Shown here: positions 9,985 to 21,340 of the stretch, piece after piece
Position numbering within the stretch: position 1 is the stretch's first letter
How the letters are laid out: every line of letters begins with the position of its first letter
From: Campanula takesimana
Lineage: Eukaryota; Streptophyta; Magnoliopsida; Asterales; Campanulaceae
Length of the DNA: 64,000 bases
Reading direction: 5' to 3'
Assembly: GCA_026119855.1 (NCBI GenBank)
Contig: JAOWBW010000076.1
Coordinates: 1,178,001 to 1,242,000, forward strand
The notes under the pieces: generated by a model
What the model saw: the letters and a program-made list of their open reading frames with translations, nothing else
What the model was told of the DNA's origin: nothing
The model's database searches: none
Made by a program: the position numbers and the translations under genes

Positions 9985-11300
9985 TGAAAGGTCCTGTTTA
10001 CTAAAATTAACAGATAGGTTAAAACTTGAACAGCTAACTGGTTTGGGAGTTAGCTGTTGAGAGATTAAAGGTAGAGTAATTATGCAGCGGAAAATAATTA
10101 AGTAAAGAAACAAAAATAGACAATGTGCAGTGTGTGTTTAAGTGTAGAGACAAGAGTGTACACAAGGATTTTCAAGTGGTTCAGAGGTATAGTTCTTCTC
10201 TTACATCCACCCCCACTGTTAGAACAGTGAGACCAATTCACCATAATCCGTTCTCTTTAAGAACTTACAAGAATTGATAAGGCAAGTTCCCTGAACTCCC
10301 TCTACTTAATTGACGCTTCAATTAAGGTTGCTTCTTTCAAAGCGAAAAGAAAAAGAAAACTAAAAATGCACAAGTGTGTTTACAAAGATATAGCTTGGCT
10401 GTTAGCTAGGTTTGAAAAGGGTTGTAACTGGGTGCTAAATGGCACAAGATTTGCAGGGGTGTAATGCAAATGAATCTGTAATACAGATTTGGGGTTCTTG
10501 GGGAGCAACAACGGTGGTTTAGGTTGTGTGTGTGTTTTTGGAAGAGTGTGTGATAATGTTCCAGTGTGTTTTCTTATATAGGATATGACCGTTGGGGGAC
10601 AAGAAAACACATGGGGAACATGTTTGCAGAAGTACAGCTTTGACTGGGTAAAGTAGTGTTGACTTAATACTTTATTTCTTTATGCAGGATGTCCATGCTG
10701 GAGGTGCTGGTGGATAATTGCATGCTTGATTAATTACGTAGTTATTTTATACTAAAATAACTATTCCTTCAAGAATATGGATCATTTGGAGTCAGCTGCT
10801 GGATTTGCAGGGACTTAGTTATTGGCACAGGGGAGATAGCTGTTGGGATTGTAGATTTGATCAGGCAGATACTATAGGTTGTTCCAATCAGTGGAATAAC
10901 TTATTCTTCAATCTTTTGAAGCTTTTCAGATGGCTGTTGGACAGTTGGAGTCTTAGCTGTTGGTGAAAAGTCAAATAGCTGTTGGGATAGCTGTTGGGTT
11001 TGAACTGGATGATCTGCTTTAGCATGTTTGCAAATAGGGTTTCTGTAATTCATATGAGTGTAAATGAATGTAGAAATGATATATATCCAATTCATTTGAT
11101 TTATATATTATTGGTTGATCCTTGAACAGTCTTAGTTGTTGGTATATACATGAACTGAATAGATAGCTGTTGGGTCTGTTCTTGGGTTGCCTGTGGATCA
11201 GGTCTTTGTATGCTTTGTATAAACAACTGGAATGATTATTTATCTATCAATACATATTTACTATGATTAATCAGGTTAATAACATAGTGAGGTACTAACA
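9985..11300 (-). repeat. 3' LTR of element B
   Basis: Begins TGAAAGGTCCTG and ends GAGGTACTAACA on the plus strand. A minus-strand TATA box (CTATATAAG) lies near 10573-10581 with an MSA-type CCCAACGGTCA just upstream. U3 from about 10790 to 11180 holds at least five TAGCTGTTG words and several one-base variants. Confidence 0.93.
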
Positions 11301-11318
11301 ATTTCCCCCTTTTTGGTA
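11301..11318 (-). other. Polypurine tract of element B
   Basis: Minus strand reads AAAAAGGGGGAAAT directly against the start of the 3' LTR, the usual place for plus-strand priming. The same tract adjoins the 3' LTRs of C (45997-46012) and D (61326-61340). Confidence 0.85.
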
Positions 11319-11513
11319 AATAAATATCATATATGTACCTGCAGACAATATGCTAAAGAGAAGGGATACCAATGAAGATGTAGACTTCTTGATGAAATTC
11401 TTTTGCATACAAAGCAAGGATAGGTAAATATAAACAAGGGAATTATATACAAGATAAGGTTTGAACAGCTTATAGTATAGAAGTAGATAAAACCTAATAA
11501 ACATCTATACAAG

Positions 11514-14500
11514 CTAGAAATTCATAAGTTTCTCTACTTCCTCTCTCTCCTTGGTCAGAGCAGTTCTCCTTGCTAGATCATATCTTCTGTAGAACCATTC
11601 ATTGTTCCATGCAAGGCTCATCATAGAGTTGTACTGATAGTCCACACTTTGTCTTGCCAAAAGTTGACTTTTGGTGAGAGGAATTTGATTGGTCAGTAGC
11701 CTTTGTCCAATCCAAGCCTTTAGCTGCTGGGGAGTCATTGATTCTTCATTCAGAGCAACTCCCAAAGGGGTGTCCTTATAAAGATAAGCAGGTCTTTGCT
11801 TGGTTGATTTGGAGGGTTTTTTAGGAGGCTAATGGTGGAGATGAGACAAAAAGGATGATTGAGAGGGTGTGGGTGGTCTTGGATAGCTGCTGGAGTGAGG
11901 TTGAGGAAAGATATCATGAGATGGCTGTTGAGGAGATGGGGGGATTGGATTCTCACCTTTTTGTAGGATGAATTTAGAGACATCGTCAAGTTTTCTGAGT
12001 AGGAGGTTTTGAGTTGTTTTATGAGGTTGGCAGAAAATTGATTGAAGTATGTGATGGTGGGATGGTAAGGAGGGGTGTATTTGAATGGATCAAAGTTAGG
12101 GGGTAGGTTTGAAAGGTGAGACCTAGACTTTTTATGGAATGCAGGAAGAGAAGGTGGAAGGTGTTGAGGATAAACAGAGGAGATGGGATAAAGGTTTTTG
12201 ACAATTAATCCCATGATACAGCTCTTCCTGGAAAGAAGGGAGTAATACACAGATTGTGCATACTGAATGCATAGAGCATAAACTAGGGAGGAGGGGGTAT
12301 AAATGCATTCCAGAAGGTTGTTAGAAATGAGATGAGAGAAGACAAATTCCCATTCATGAAGATTTGTAAAAGAGAGAGGGTGATGAAGTTTTGGTGCAGA
12401 GAATAAGAAGCAATATTGAATAGTAATTCTAAACTTCTTCCATTCTTTATAGGCATGAAAGAGTTTTCCACCCATATTTCTGGAGTGGACACTCATGTGG
12501 GTTTTTGTCATTTCCCATGGATTGGATAAATTATGAGGGTTGATGAGAGGAGGAATGACAGAAAGAGTGCTGAACTTTTTGAAGGGAGGGAGAACAGCAG
12601 GAATGGAGAAGTCTATATCATAATCTAAGGCCCAGAAACTAGGGGTGGGCATAGATGTGTCAAGAGCAATTTGGATTTGGGGATATTGGACACAAGAGGG
12701 GATAGCTGTTGGTATGGATGAAGGGATAGCTGTTGGTATAACAGGAGATTTGGAAGCAGATGATCCTCCTTCACCCATGGATTTTCTAGATTCCCTAAAT
12801 CTTATAAATTCAAAGGCCTGAAGGGCTTCAGGAATTGAAAACTGAGAGGATAGCTGTTCAAACAAGAGGGATGTGTTCTCTTCAGAAAGATTAGAAGTTG
12901 ATGTGTCTTTGATAATTTCTAGGATTTTTGGATTGAGAACAGGAGGGACAAAGCTAGGTGGAGGAGGAGGAATGATAGTTTGAACTGGGGAAATGGGAAC
13001 AGTAGAGACTTGTGACTTAGCTGTTGGGACAGTTTCAAGAGCTAGAGAGTTACCCCTTGACCTGACAGTAGTGTCTGGACTAGGTGAGTTCCCCCTTAAG
13101 GTTTCAACAGGAGGGGTGGTTTGGGGAATGGATTTTTTAAGGTGAAGCATGCTTTGAATAGTAGAGGCATGATCAGAGCTAGAGGAATGAGTAGGGGAGG
13201 GAGGGGATGAGACTCTTTGTCTTTTGGATCTTATCTTTATATAAAATGGCCCAGCAGACTCAGAAGAAGAGAGTACCTTAGCTGTTTGGACTACAGGTGC
13301 CTCAGCTGTTGAATAGGTGGTCTTAGCTGTTGAACTTGATTCATGGACTGGCTCCTCAGTTGCTGGGTCTTCATGCACTTGGACTGTTCCAGCAAGCTTT
13401 TCTCTTCTTGTTTCATCCAATAGCTGTTGAATGGTTAGTTGATCAGCAGCATCTACCTCTTCCAAATCAATCACTTCAGTTGATTGAGAAGCTTTTTGAA
13501 CTTCAGGTTCTCCTTCACTCTGAATGGATTCATTATCAAGAAAGATTTCAGTGGCATCACTCCCTGCAGGTCTAACTTGTTCCCAAGAGGCAGTAGTATG
13601 CTCATGGCTTTCAACTGGAGGAGTTAAGGCTTTAGGACCAGGAGTTTCTGACTCACTTGAGGATGAGGATGAAGGATCACCAAATTTCCTCTTTCATTTT
13701 CCTTTGACAACTCTTTTCTTCATTCTTGGTTTCTTAGCTGCTGGCCTTGTATGTACTGGGGTAGCAGGAGAAGGCTCAGCTATTGGGAGCCCAAGCATAG
13801 CTCTTGATCTTGTGATCCTCATAGGGGTTTGTACAGGTACTGGGGGAGTAGTTTGACTGGCTGATGGTGAGATAACTGTTGGAGTGTCAAACTTCTTCTT
13901 GGATCTGTGCTCCCTTCCTGGTGATTGCTTAGCTGATGGGGTCCCTTCAGAGTCAGCAGAGGAGGATTCTTCAATATCATGTACATCTTTTGATCTGGTC
14001 TTTCTTGTGGTTCTAACCCTAGATGGCTGTTGGGTTGTCTTAGCTATTCCCTCCTTAGTTCCTTTGAGAGGGACAGTTTTCTTGTTAAACTTCTTGGATT
14101 TGCTAAGTGAGACCACTGAACACCATCTTGTTTCTAGGGAAGCAACCCAATGTGTTGCTAGTTTTCTAGCAAGAATCCCACTCATAAATCTGAAAAGGTT
14201 GGGCTTGGTTGATCTCACAGAGGGTTTTAGGGTTGATGGAGAGTTTAGTAGGTTGAAGTTCTCTAGCATCACTCTGAACCAATTTATATTTCCCTTTAAT
14301 TACCACATCACTAAGTGCAGAGTTGTTGATGGACAAATTCTTCTTGAATGTTGCTTTGTTTTTCACAGAGTCATATTTCTCAATCCTTTGGCCAGTAAAT
14401 TCTTCATACAGACCTTTAAAACTAGTATCAAGATCTTTGCTCCAAGGGTTGGTCAGAAGATTACGAGTATTGAGCATTGCATAAGTGGTTTCGACATCTT

Positions 14501-14732
14501 CAGGATTGATGAGAATAGTCACATCCTAGAAAACACAACGGATAGATCCACTATCAAGTCGGGTTCCTTTGGAATATACTTCCAAACAGGCATTCTCAAG
14601 GATAAGGTTTTGAGCAGTAAGCATGGTGACGAGGCTATTATTTTCAAGAATTCTTTTGACAAATTTACCTACATCATCTTCAAAGAAATCGGATTCAATA
14701 TAGTAACCATGACAATCATCAGAGAGAGCCAT
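11514..14732 (-). pseudogene. Sense extra ORF (ORF3) of element B, broken
   Basis: Lies between pol and the 3' LTR in gag-pol orientation, the place where Sireviruses often carry an env-like ORF. It starts ATG at 14732 (MALSDDCHGYY). Domains in order: a conserved N-terminal region (LTAQNLILENACLEVY; NLSINNSALSDVVIKGKYK), a basic Lys/Thr stretch, a long Ser/Pro/Thr-rich low-complexity region with repeats such as RGNSPSPDT, and a conserved C-terminal region (NPWEMTKTHMSVHSRNMGG; CIMGLIVKNLYPISSVYPQ). No signal peptide or membrane anchor is evident, so an envelope role is unsupported. Breaks: a stop near 14525 (TAG where C has CAT), frame change near 14170-14270, TGA near 13694 and frame change near 11760. 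Copies in C and D align throughout. Confidence 0.75.
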
Positions 14733-15450
14733 TGATTTTGAGGAGAATGAAACAGTGTTTAGGGTTTATGAAAACAGAGTATGCGAAAGAGATGAAATTG
14801 AAGATGAATAGTTGATGAGGGTTAAAACAGATTGAAGAGAGTGAAAAAATTGTGGTTTAAGGATGTGGGGTACAACGGTTATTTTTATTAGAGAGAGGGG
14901 AGAGTGGGGATTTATTATAGCCGTTATGAATAGTGACCGGCATACCCATTACTGTTCACAGTAAGTGAGAATGTTGAAAAAAAAAGAGAGGGATGTTGAA
15001 CGCCTTTCAAAGTGCAAGGGGGAGATGGGAAAATATGAGATATAGTATAATGAAGGGCTGACCATGCGACATATATCCCTCTTACTGTATATTTGAACAG
15101 TAAAATGCATGAAAAATAAATATTAGAATATTTATTTCCATAAAATCCGGGCGGCTAATTAAGATAGGTATGGTGAAAATACAACCTTACACTCTTATGA
15201 TTTAATTTAGAGCAATCCCATCATAGGGTTGCCACACAAATTAACCAATAGTACGTATTAGGATTCTACAACAAGTCAATCTTAAAGGCTGGATTTGATT
15301 TGTCAACAGCTAAGTCTAATAGTAGACATAAAGATTTTAATATTACATGGACGTGCTATAAAAACCATATGAACAAGGCTGTTAAGAATAATCTTAACTG
15401 AAATAAGTTTAAAGATGGGTAGAACTCAGTCCAAATATAGTCCTAGCAAA
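14733..15450. promoter_or_regulatory. Divergent spacer between ORF3 and aORF, copy B
   Basis: A non-coding 718-bp spacer lies between two outward-facing starts. Plus side: CCAAT box (ACCAATAG) at 15244 and TATAAAAA at 15357, 94 nt before the aORF ATG. Minus side: AACGGCTATAATAAA at about 14935-14921, roughly 190 bp before the ORF3 ATG. Element C keeps the CCAAT-to-TATA spacing (114 versus 113 bp). Two AACGG MYB-type cores lie near 14874 and 14932. Promoter function is inferred. Confidence 0.55.
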
Positions 15451-16484
15451 ATGTCTCAAACTGCAAAGAAGCTGATCTTTGCTATCCCAAATGGTGAAGA
15501 GACAGAAAGACAAAGATTTGAGAGGGAATTTTGGTCCTATAGAGTACAGAGTGACCACATTGTTTTAGATGAGGTTGAACAGCTTTCTGTTGATCATCCT
15601 TTAAAAGAGCAAGAGATCAAAGAGAGAGAGAAAAGAAAGAGAGAGTGGGATAATGATAAGGCTATTGTACTTGAAGCTGAAAGAGAGAGGGAGTGCTTCA
15701 AAATACACAGGATAAGGGAAAAAGGAAGGAAAAAGTTGAAAATGGAGGGGAGGTGAGTTTCAAGTTATTTGGAAAGGAACTAACGATAGGAGGAACAAAG
15801 AGGGGTAAGGAAGGAGTTTCAAGGCCAGAAATTCAGAGAGTTTATACTCTTGGAAACCTAATGAAGCAGGAAGGCTTCAAGATTCATGAGGGGGATAAGA
15901 CAAGGAGCAAGGTAGGAGATTCTCAAAGTGTGAGACAGTTCACTTTGAGGGAGTTGATGCTCCAAGAGAACCACTTAGCTGCTCACGCTAAGCAAGTGAA
16001 AGCTGTTGAGGGACTTCCTCAATATACTCCAGTGACAAGGGATTCCTTGTCAATCAGCATGACAGTACTGGAAGGAGGAGGGGATAACTTTCAGGGAGTC
16101 TCACAATCTCCTTTGAAATCACATATTCAACTCTTCAAACAATACATGAAGTGTTGTAGTCCAGTACAAGTGAATCAGGTAGATGATGATGGGCCTGAGT
16201 CACAACTTGGCATGATAACTGTTGAGAGTTTACAATCTTCTGGTACTTTTAGCTTCATGTCTCCTCTAAATGATGATGCCCCATATAATGCTGTTGAGGA
16301 ATGGTGGCCAAGGACAATAGGTCCTCCTCTGCAGTATTCAGTCACCTCACTTGATCCCTTTATGAAGAGGCATCCCATATGGTTGGAGAGGTATGGGGAG
16401 ACAAGTCAACAAGGTGCTTCTAGGCCTTATGGAGGAGAGAATCAGCGTGACACTTCTGCAGAGGAGTCAGGAACAGGAGAGTAG
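15451..16484 (+). pseudogene. Antisense ORF (aORF) of element B, one frameshift
   Basis: Starts at ATG 15451 (MSQTAKKLIF), matched by MAQTAKKLIF in element C; an earlier in-frame ATG at 15415 is not shared. The N-terminal third is rich in Glu, Arg and Lys and likely helical. The C-terminal two thirds hold the conserved blocks VTRDSLSIS, VLEGGGDNF, KCCSPVQV, SGTFSFMSPL and VEEWWPRTIGPPLQ. A one-base shift between about 15690 and 15756 changes frame. Many differences from copy C fall at third codon positions, which suggests past selection on the protein. AATAAA at 16717-16722 could end the transcript just before the convergent pol stop (16738). Function unknown. Confidence 0.7.
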
Positions 16485-16737
16485 GGGATTTGGAAGAGAA
16501 CACTTAACTGGATTGAGGGGTTAGCTGTTGAGAAAAGGTTTGAGATTTGGAAGGGTAATTGAGAGGGAAGGGTAGGGAAGGGTAGAATAGGTAGTTTTGG
16601 TCCTGATAATGAAGTTTGTAACATCATAGGATCTGATCTTTGATGGTTCTGGATAGATGGCTGTTGGGAGACTGTGAACAGCTATCTTCCTTTATGTACT
16701 GTTTTTAGCTTAAATGAATAAAGTTTAATTTTTCCTT

Positions 16738-19700
16738 TTACTTAGGCAAGTTAATCATTCCTAACATTGCTCTCAAAAAGTTCAAAACTCTTTTCATCCA
16801 TAGCCTTAGTCAGTATATCAGAGACATTATCTTCAGTACCAACTTTTGCAAGATTGATATTCCCTTTTTCAACATGATCTCTAATGAAGTGGTGTCTAAC
16901 TTCAATGTGCTTGGTTTTAGAGTGTTGAACTGGGTTTTCAGTCATAGCAATGGTACTTGAGTTATCATAGAAAATTGGAATATTAGATAAATTCATTCCA
17001 AAATCTTGAAGTTGGCTTCTCAAATACAAAATTTGTGAACAACAGAGACCAGCTGCAACATATTCAGCCTCACCTGTTGAGGTTGCTACATAGGTTTGCT
17101 TCTTGCTAGACCATGATACAATCCTTGATCCAATGAATTGGCATCCACCACTTGTTGATTTTCTGTCTAGATTGCATCCAGCATAATCTGAGTCAGTAAA
17201 TCCAATGAGTGAGAATGGTGATTCATTTGGGTACCACAAGCCGTAATCTGGGGTTCCATTGAGATATCTCAGAATCCTTTTAACTGCAGCATGGTGAGAT
17301 TCTTTGGGATTGGCTTGAAATCTTGCACAGAGACATACACTAAACATGATGTCAGGTCTTGATGTAGTAACATATAGAAGAGATCCTATATAGCTTCTGT
17401 ATAGTGTTTGATTAACACTCTGACCATCAGCATCAGCATGAAGTTTGGTTGTTGTAGACAAGGGGTCTTAGCTGTTGAGGCATTCTGCATATCAAACTTC
17501 TTGATCATGTCTCTTGTGTACTTAGCTTGGTTAATGAAGATTCCATCCTTAAATTGTTTGACTTGAAGACCAAGAAAGTAAGTTAGTTCACCTATCATAC
17601 TCATTTGAAACTGTTTTTGCATAAGATCTCCAAATTCTTTGCACAGTTGCTCATTAGATGAACCAAAGATGATATCATCTACATAAACTTGAATGAGTAG
17701 AGTATCTTCTCCATATTTCTTGATGAACAGGGTATTATCAATGTGTCCTTTAGTAAATACTTTATTGAGAAGGAATTTAGACAAAGTATCATACCATGCT
17801 CTGGGGGCTTGCTTCAGACCATACAAGGCTTTATCCAACTTGTATACATGGTCTGGAAATTTAGGATGTTCAAATCCAGGAGGTTGAGAAACAAAAACTT
17901 GTTCATTTAGAACACCATTTAGAAATGCACTTTTGACATCCATTTGGAATACCTTCATTTTCTTGAAGGATGCAAATGCCAAGAACAATCTGATTGCTTC
18001 AAGTCTTGCTAGAGGTGCAAAGGTCTCATCATAATAAATTCCTTCTTCCTGTCTGTATCCTTGAGCAACAAGTCTTGCTTTGTTTCTTACGACAGTACCA
18101 TCTTCACTCATTTTATTTTTGAAGACCCATCTGGTACCAATGACAATTTGATTTATGGGTTTAGGAACAAGTCTCCATACTTTATTTCTTTCAAATTGTT
18201 CAAGTTCTTCTTCCATAGCTTCTATCCAGTCTGCATCTTGCAGGGATTCATGGATCTTCTTTGGTTCCATTTGAGAAATGAAATCACTCATGAAGACATC
18301 ATATAAGGGTGTGCCTTCAGGAATGGGATCTGTTAAGATGGGCAGAGTAATGACAAGGTTATCATCATTAATGATTGGGATAGGAGTTGTAGGTTGAGGA
18401 GGAATGACTGAACAGCTTTCATTTTCTTCATCTATCCTGTTGAGGGTAGGATAGCTGTTGGGAGTGGGAAAGCTGTTGAGCTTTAGTTGGCTGTCTGGAA
18501 TATCTTTGGGTAGGACATATGGGAGATAGCTGATGATTTCATTTGAGGATGAGGGATCATTGCTAGTTGGAGTTGATTCTGGAAGGGTGTCAGAATTGCC
18601 AATGGATTCATCAAAATCACACAAGTCAGTGTTGCTTTGATCACTGTTTTCGTCAAAGTCAACATGAATTTATTCTTCTACAACAAGTCTCCTTTTGTTG
18701 TATACTCTGTATGCTTTGCTAGTGATGGAATATCCAAGAAAGATTCCTTCATCACTCTTTGAATCAAACTTGTCCAGGTTATTCTTCCCATTGTTATGAA
18801 TGTAGCACTTGCTTCCAAAACCATGAAAGTAAGATATGGTTGGAATCCTTCTATTCCATAATTCATATGGAGTCTTCATGTGGTACTTGTTGATGAGAGT
18901 CTTGTTTTGGACATAGACTGCAGTGGTTACAGCCTCTCCCCAAAAATACTTAGGAAGATTATGTTCTGACAGCATTGTTCTAGCTGCTTCACATATGGTT
19001 CTGTTCTTCCTTTCTGCTACTCCATTTTGTTGGGGAGTTCTAGGGGCTGAAAAATTATGATCAATACCACTTTCATTGCAGTAGGAATCAACACCAGTGT
19101 TCTCAAATTCTGTTCCATGGTCAGACCTTATTTTTTTGATTGACAAGCCTGTTAAACAGCTGAGAGAGATTTCTAAGGGTATCACTTTTGGATTCAAGGA
19201 GAATGATCCAAGTGAATCTTGTGAAGTCATCAACAACCACAAGTGAGTATCTCTTACCACCTAGAGATTTGGTTCTGATAGGACCAAATAAATCCATATG
19301 CAGAAGGTCCAATGGCTGGTTGGTGTCCAATCTGGTTTTGGCTGAAAAGGAGGTCTTCTTTTATTTCCACACTGACAAGCTTTGCAATGTTTATCCTTCT
19401 TGAATGGAATTTTGGGAAGGCCTTTGACTAGGTTGGAATTGGAGAGCTTTGAGATGGTCTTCAGGTTCAGGTGAGCAAGTCTTTTGTGCCATAGCCATGA
19501 CATGTCTGATTGGCTATAGGATAAGAGACATTAGGCAGTAGAGGTTTGTACAACTTCAAGGTGCAGGCAATAGAGGTTTTTCTTTCTTACTCCTGTAAGA
19601 ATAACCTTGTTGTTATTGTCCTTGACTTTGCAAAGGTCCTTGGTGCAGTCAACATGGTAACCCTTATCACAGATTTGACTAATACTAATCAAATTGTGCT

Positions 19701-19902
19701 TCAGGCCTTCAACATATGACACATCTGTGAAGATGATCTCCTTGGTCACTAAATTTCCTGATCCTTTGACCCTTGCTTGAGAATTGTCACCAAAAGTAAC
19801 ATTGGGACCATTCTTTGGAGATAGCTGTTGAAGCCATTCTTTGTTATAAGTCATGTGCCTGCTGCATCCGCCATCTAAGTACCATATACCTGTACAGGAA
19901 AC
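16738..19902 (-). pseudogene. Sirevirus pol B, broken
   Basis: Protease, integrase, RT and RNase H in copia order. The protease motif reads LDGGCSRHMT (about 19852-19878), so the catalytic DSG is DGG. Integrase has LGGKRYSLVVVDDFTRF and IRSDHGTEFEN. RT holds YVDDIIFGSSNE near 17670. RNase H has GFTDSDYAGCN and AEAEYVAAG. Frames break near 19530, 19260-19330 (part of the integrase core is lost around 19150), 18670 and 17460. The TAA stop at 16738-16740 abuts the aORF polyadenylation signal. Confidence 0.88.
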
Positions 19903-19974
19903 CTACAAAAAAAATTAAAAATTATGGTACCCTTTTATTCTTTTGGGTCCAAAGGATTAGATTTTCTTTAGGAC
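19903..19974 (-). other. Intron-like segment between gag and protease, copy B
   Basis: 72 nt, starting GTCCTAAAG and ending in TTTTTTGTAG on the minus strand, flanked in phase 0 by gag (GKAR) and protease codons. It matches the segments in A and C in place, length and acceptor. Confidence 0.5.
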
Positions 19975-20466
19975 CCTAGCCTTGCCATCTGATCTCCTTT
20001 TGAAGAACTGGTTAAGGGTGTTGTAGTAAGACATGATCTGCATCATGTAGGGAGTCAAAGTGAAGGGTTGAGGGTTATCATATGTGTTTCTGGTATTGTA
20101 TAGGGTTTGTTTTCTGTAGTTGGGTTGGTGAAAGTAAAATGGCTGTTGAGAATGAAATGAATGATGTGATGATCTGGGAGAAGGTCTTTGGGACTGATAG
20201 GCATGACTTTTTCCATTGGAATATTGCCAGTTTTGTCTATGTTGCCTTGGTTTATGCTGCCTAGCCTTTCTTGGCTGTCCAGCTTGTCTTAGCTGTTCAG
20301 CTTGTCTTGGCTGTTGGGACCTTCCAGGCTTTCCAGACTTGTGTTCATGCCTTCTTTTCTGACTATTGGTGTTGTCAGTACTAGTAGAGGCTTGAGATTG
20401 AGAACTTGTGGGATGTTTCACACTTAACTCACTCTTTTTGGTACTTTCACTTCCCATTCTGTATAC
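19975..20466 (-). pseudogene. Sirevirus gag B, C-terminal part left of the nested element
   Basis: Gln/Arg/Pro-rich gag tail (repeated QPRQAEQLRQAGQPRKARQ-type wording) continuing to QFFKRRSDGKAR at the putative intron. It is separated from the rest of gag (31733-33502) by the Tat insertion; the duplication ATCAT marks the break at 20467-20471 and 31728-31732. Confidence 0.85.
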
Positions 20467-20471
20467 ATCAT

Positions 20472-21048
20472 TGTTTTGGTCAAATTTCTCAATTCAACTT
20501 CTAAGTAAGATTATTGGGCACAATGGAATATAATTGAAAAGAAACTTAAGGATAGAAATGAACACGAGAATTTTAACGAGGAAAGCCCTTAAACAACTTG
20601 TTCGCCGGCATAAAACCTCGGGGAAGAAACTTCGTTAGTATTGCCTTTCGAGTTTTAATGGAGTACAAAGAATAAGAGTAAAAGCTCTATCTCGTGAGTG
20701 TGTGTTACATTGTTCGTGCTTGATATTTATAACAAAATAATTAACACCGAAAACTGAATAGATGAGCCTTATATCTCAGAGAGTTGGTTAGGGCTTATCC
20801 AGTTTTAAGATGACCCCCCTAGTTCCTTGACTCAGTCTTCAACTAAGCCACTCTTTGTTTGATCATGCCCACAATTTCCGCAATGGCTACCTGAAAAATA
20901 GGGATAAATTTACCTACAAATAAATCACGTGTAAATGATCAAATTATTGTTGCCGTTGAGTTGCAGGTTGCTGGACAAGTTGATGTGTTCAAGATGGCTC
21001 AGGACTTTCAGGATGTAGAGAAACAGAGCAAATTTTTATCCCCAAACA
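20472..21048 (-). repeat. 3' LTR of the Tat element (577 bp)
   Basis: Same length as the LTR at 31151-31727 and nearly identical. A polypurine tract (CAGGGGCAAT on the minus strand) lies immediately inside at 21049-21058. Confidence 0.95.
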
Positions 21049-21340
21049 ATTGCCCCTGAATTTTTTGAATTTTAAAAAGGAAGTTAAGAAGTCAAAAAAT
21101 TTAACATTAAATTGCTGGCAACCACTATTGTGCTTATAGGAGGAGAAGTGGCGGTTGCAGAGAGATAATAGGGCTATAACTCCTCCTAGGAGTCTATAAC
21201 TGCTAGGGGTTTTTAAAAGAGGGCCTCCTCTTCAACTTCGTCAGAAAGGAAGCTTCTTGAGGGTTCCACCGTTTTCCTCGTCAGTTTTTGGTGAGTTTCT
21301 ATTATTTCCTTCTCAAATTCTCATATTTTCGTGTTTAGTG

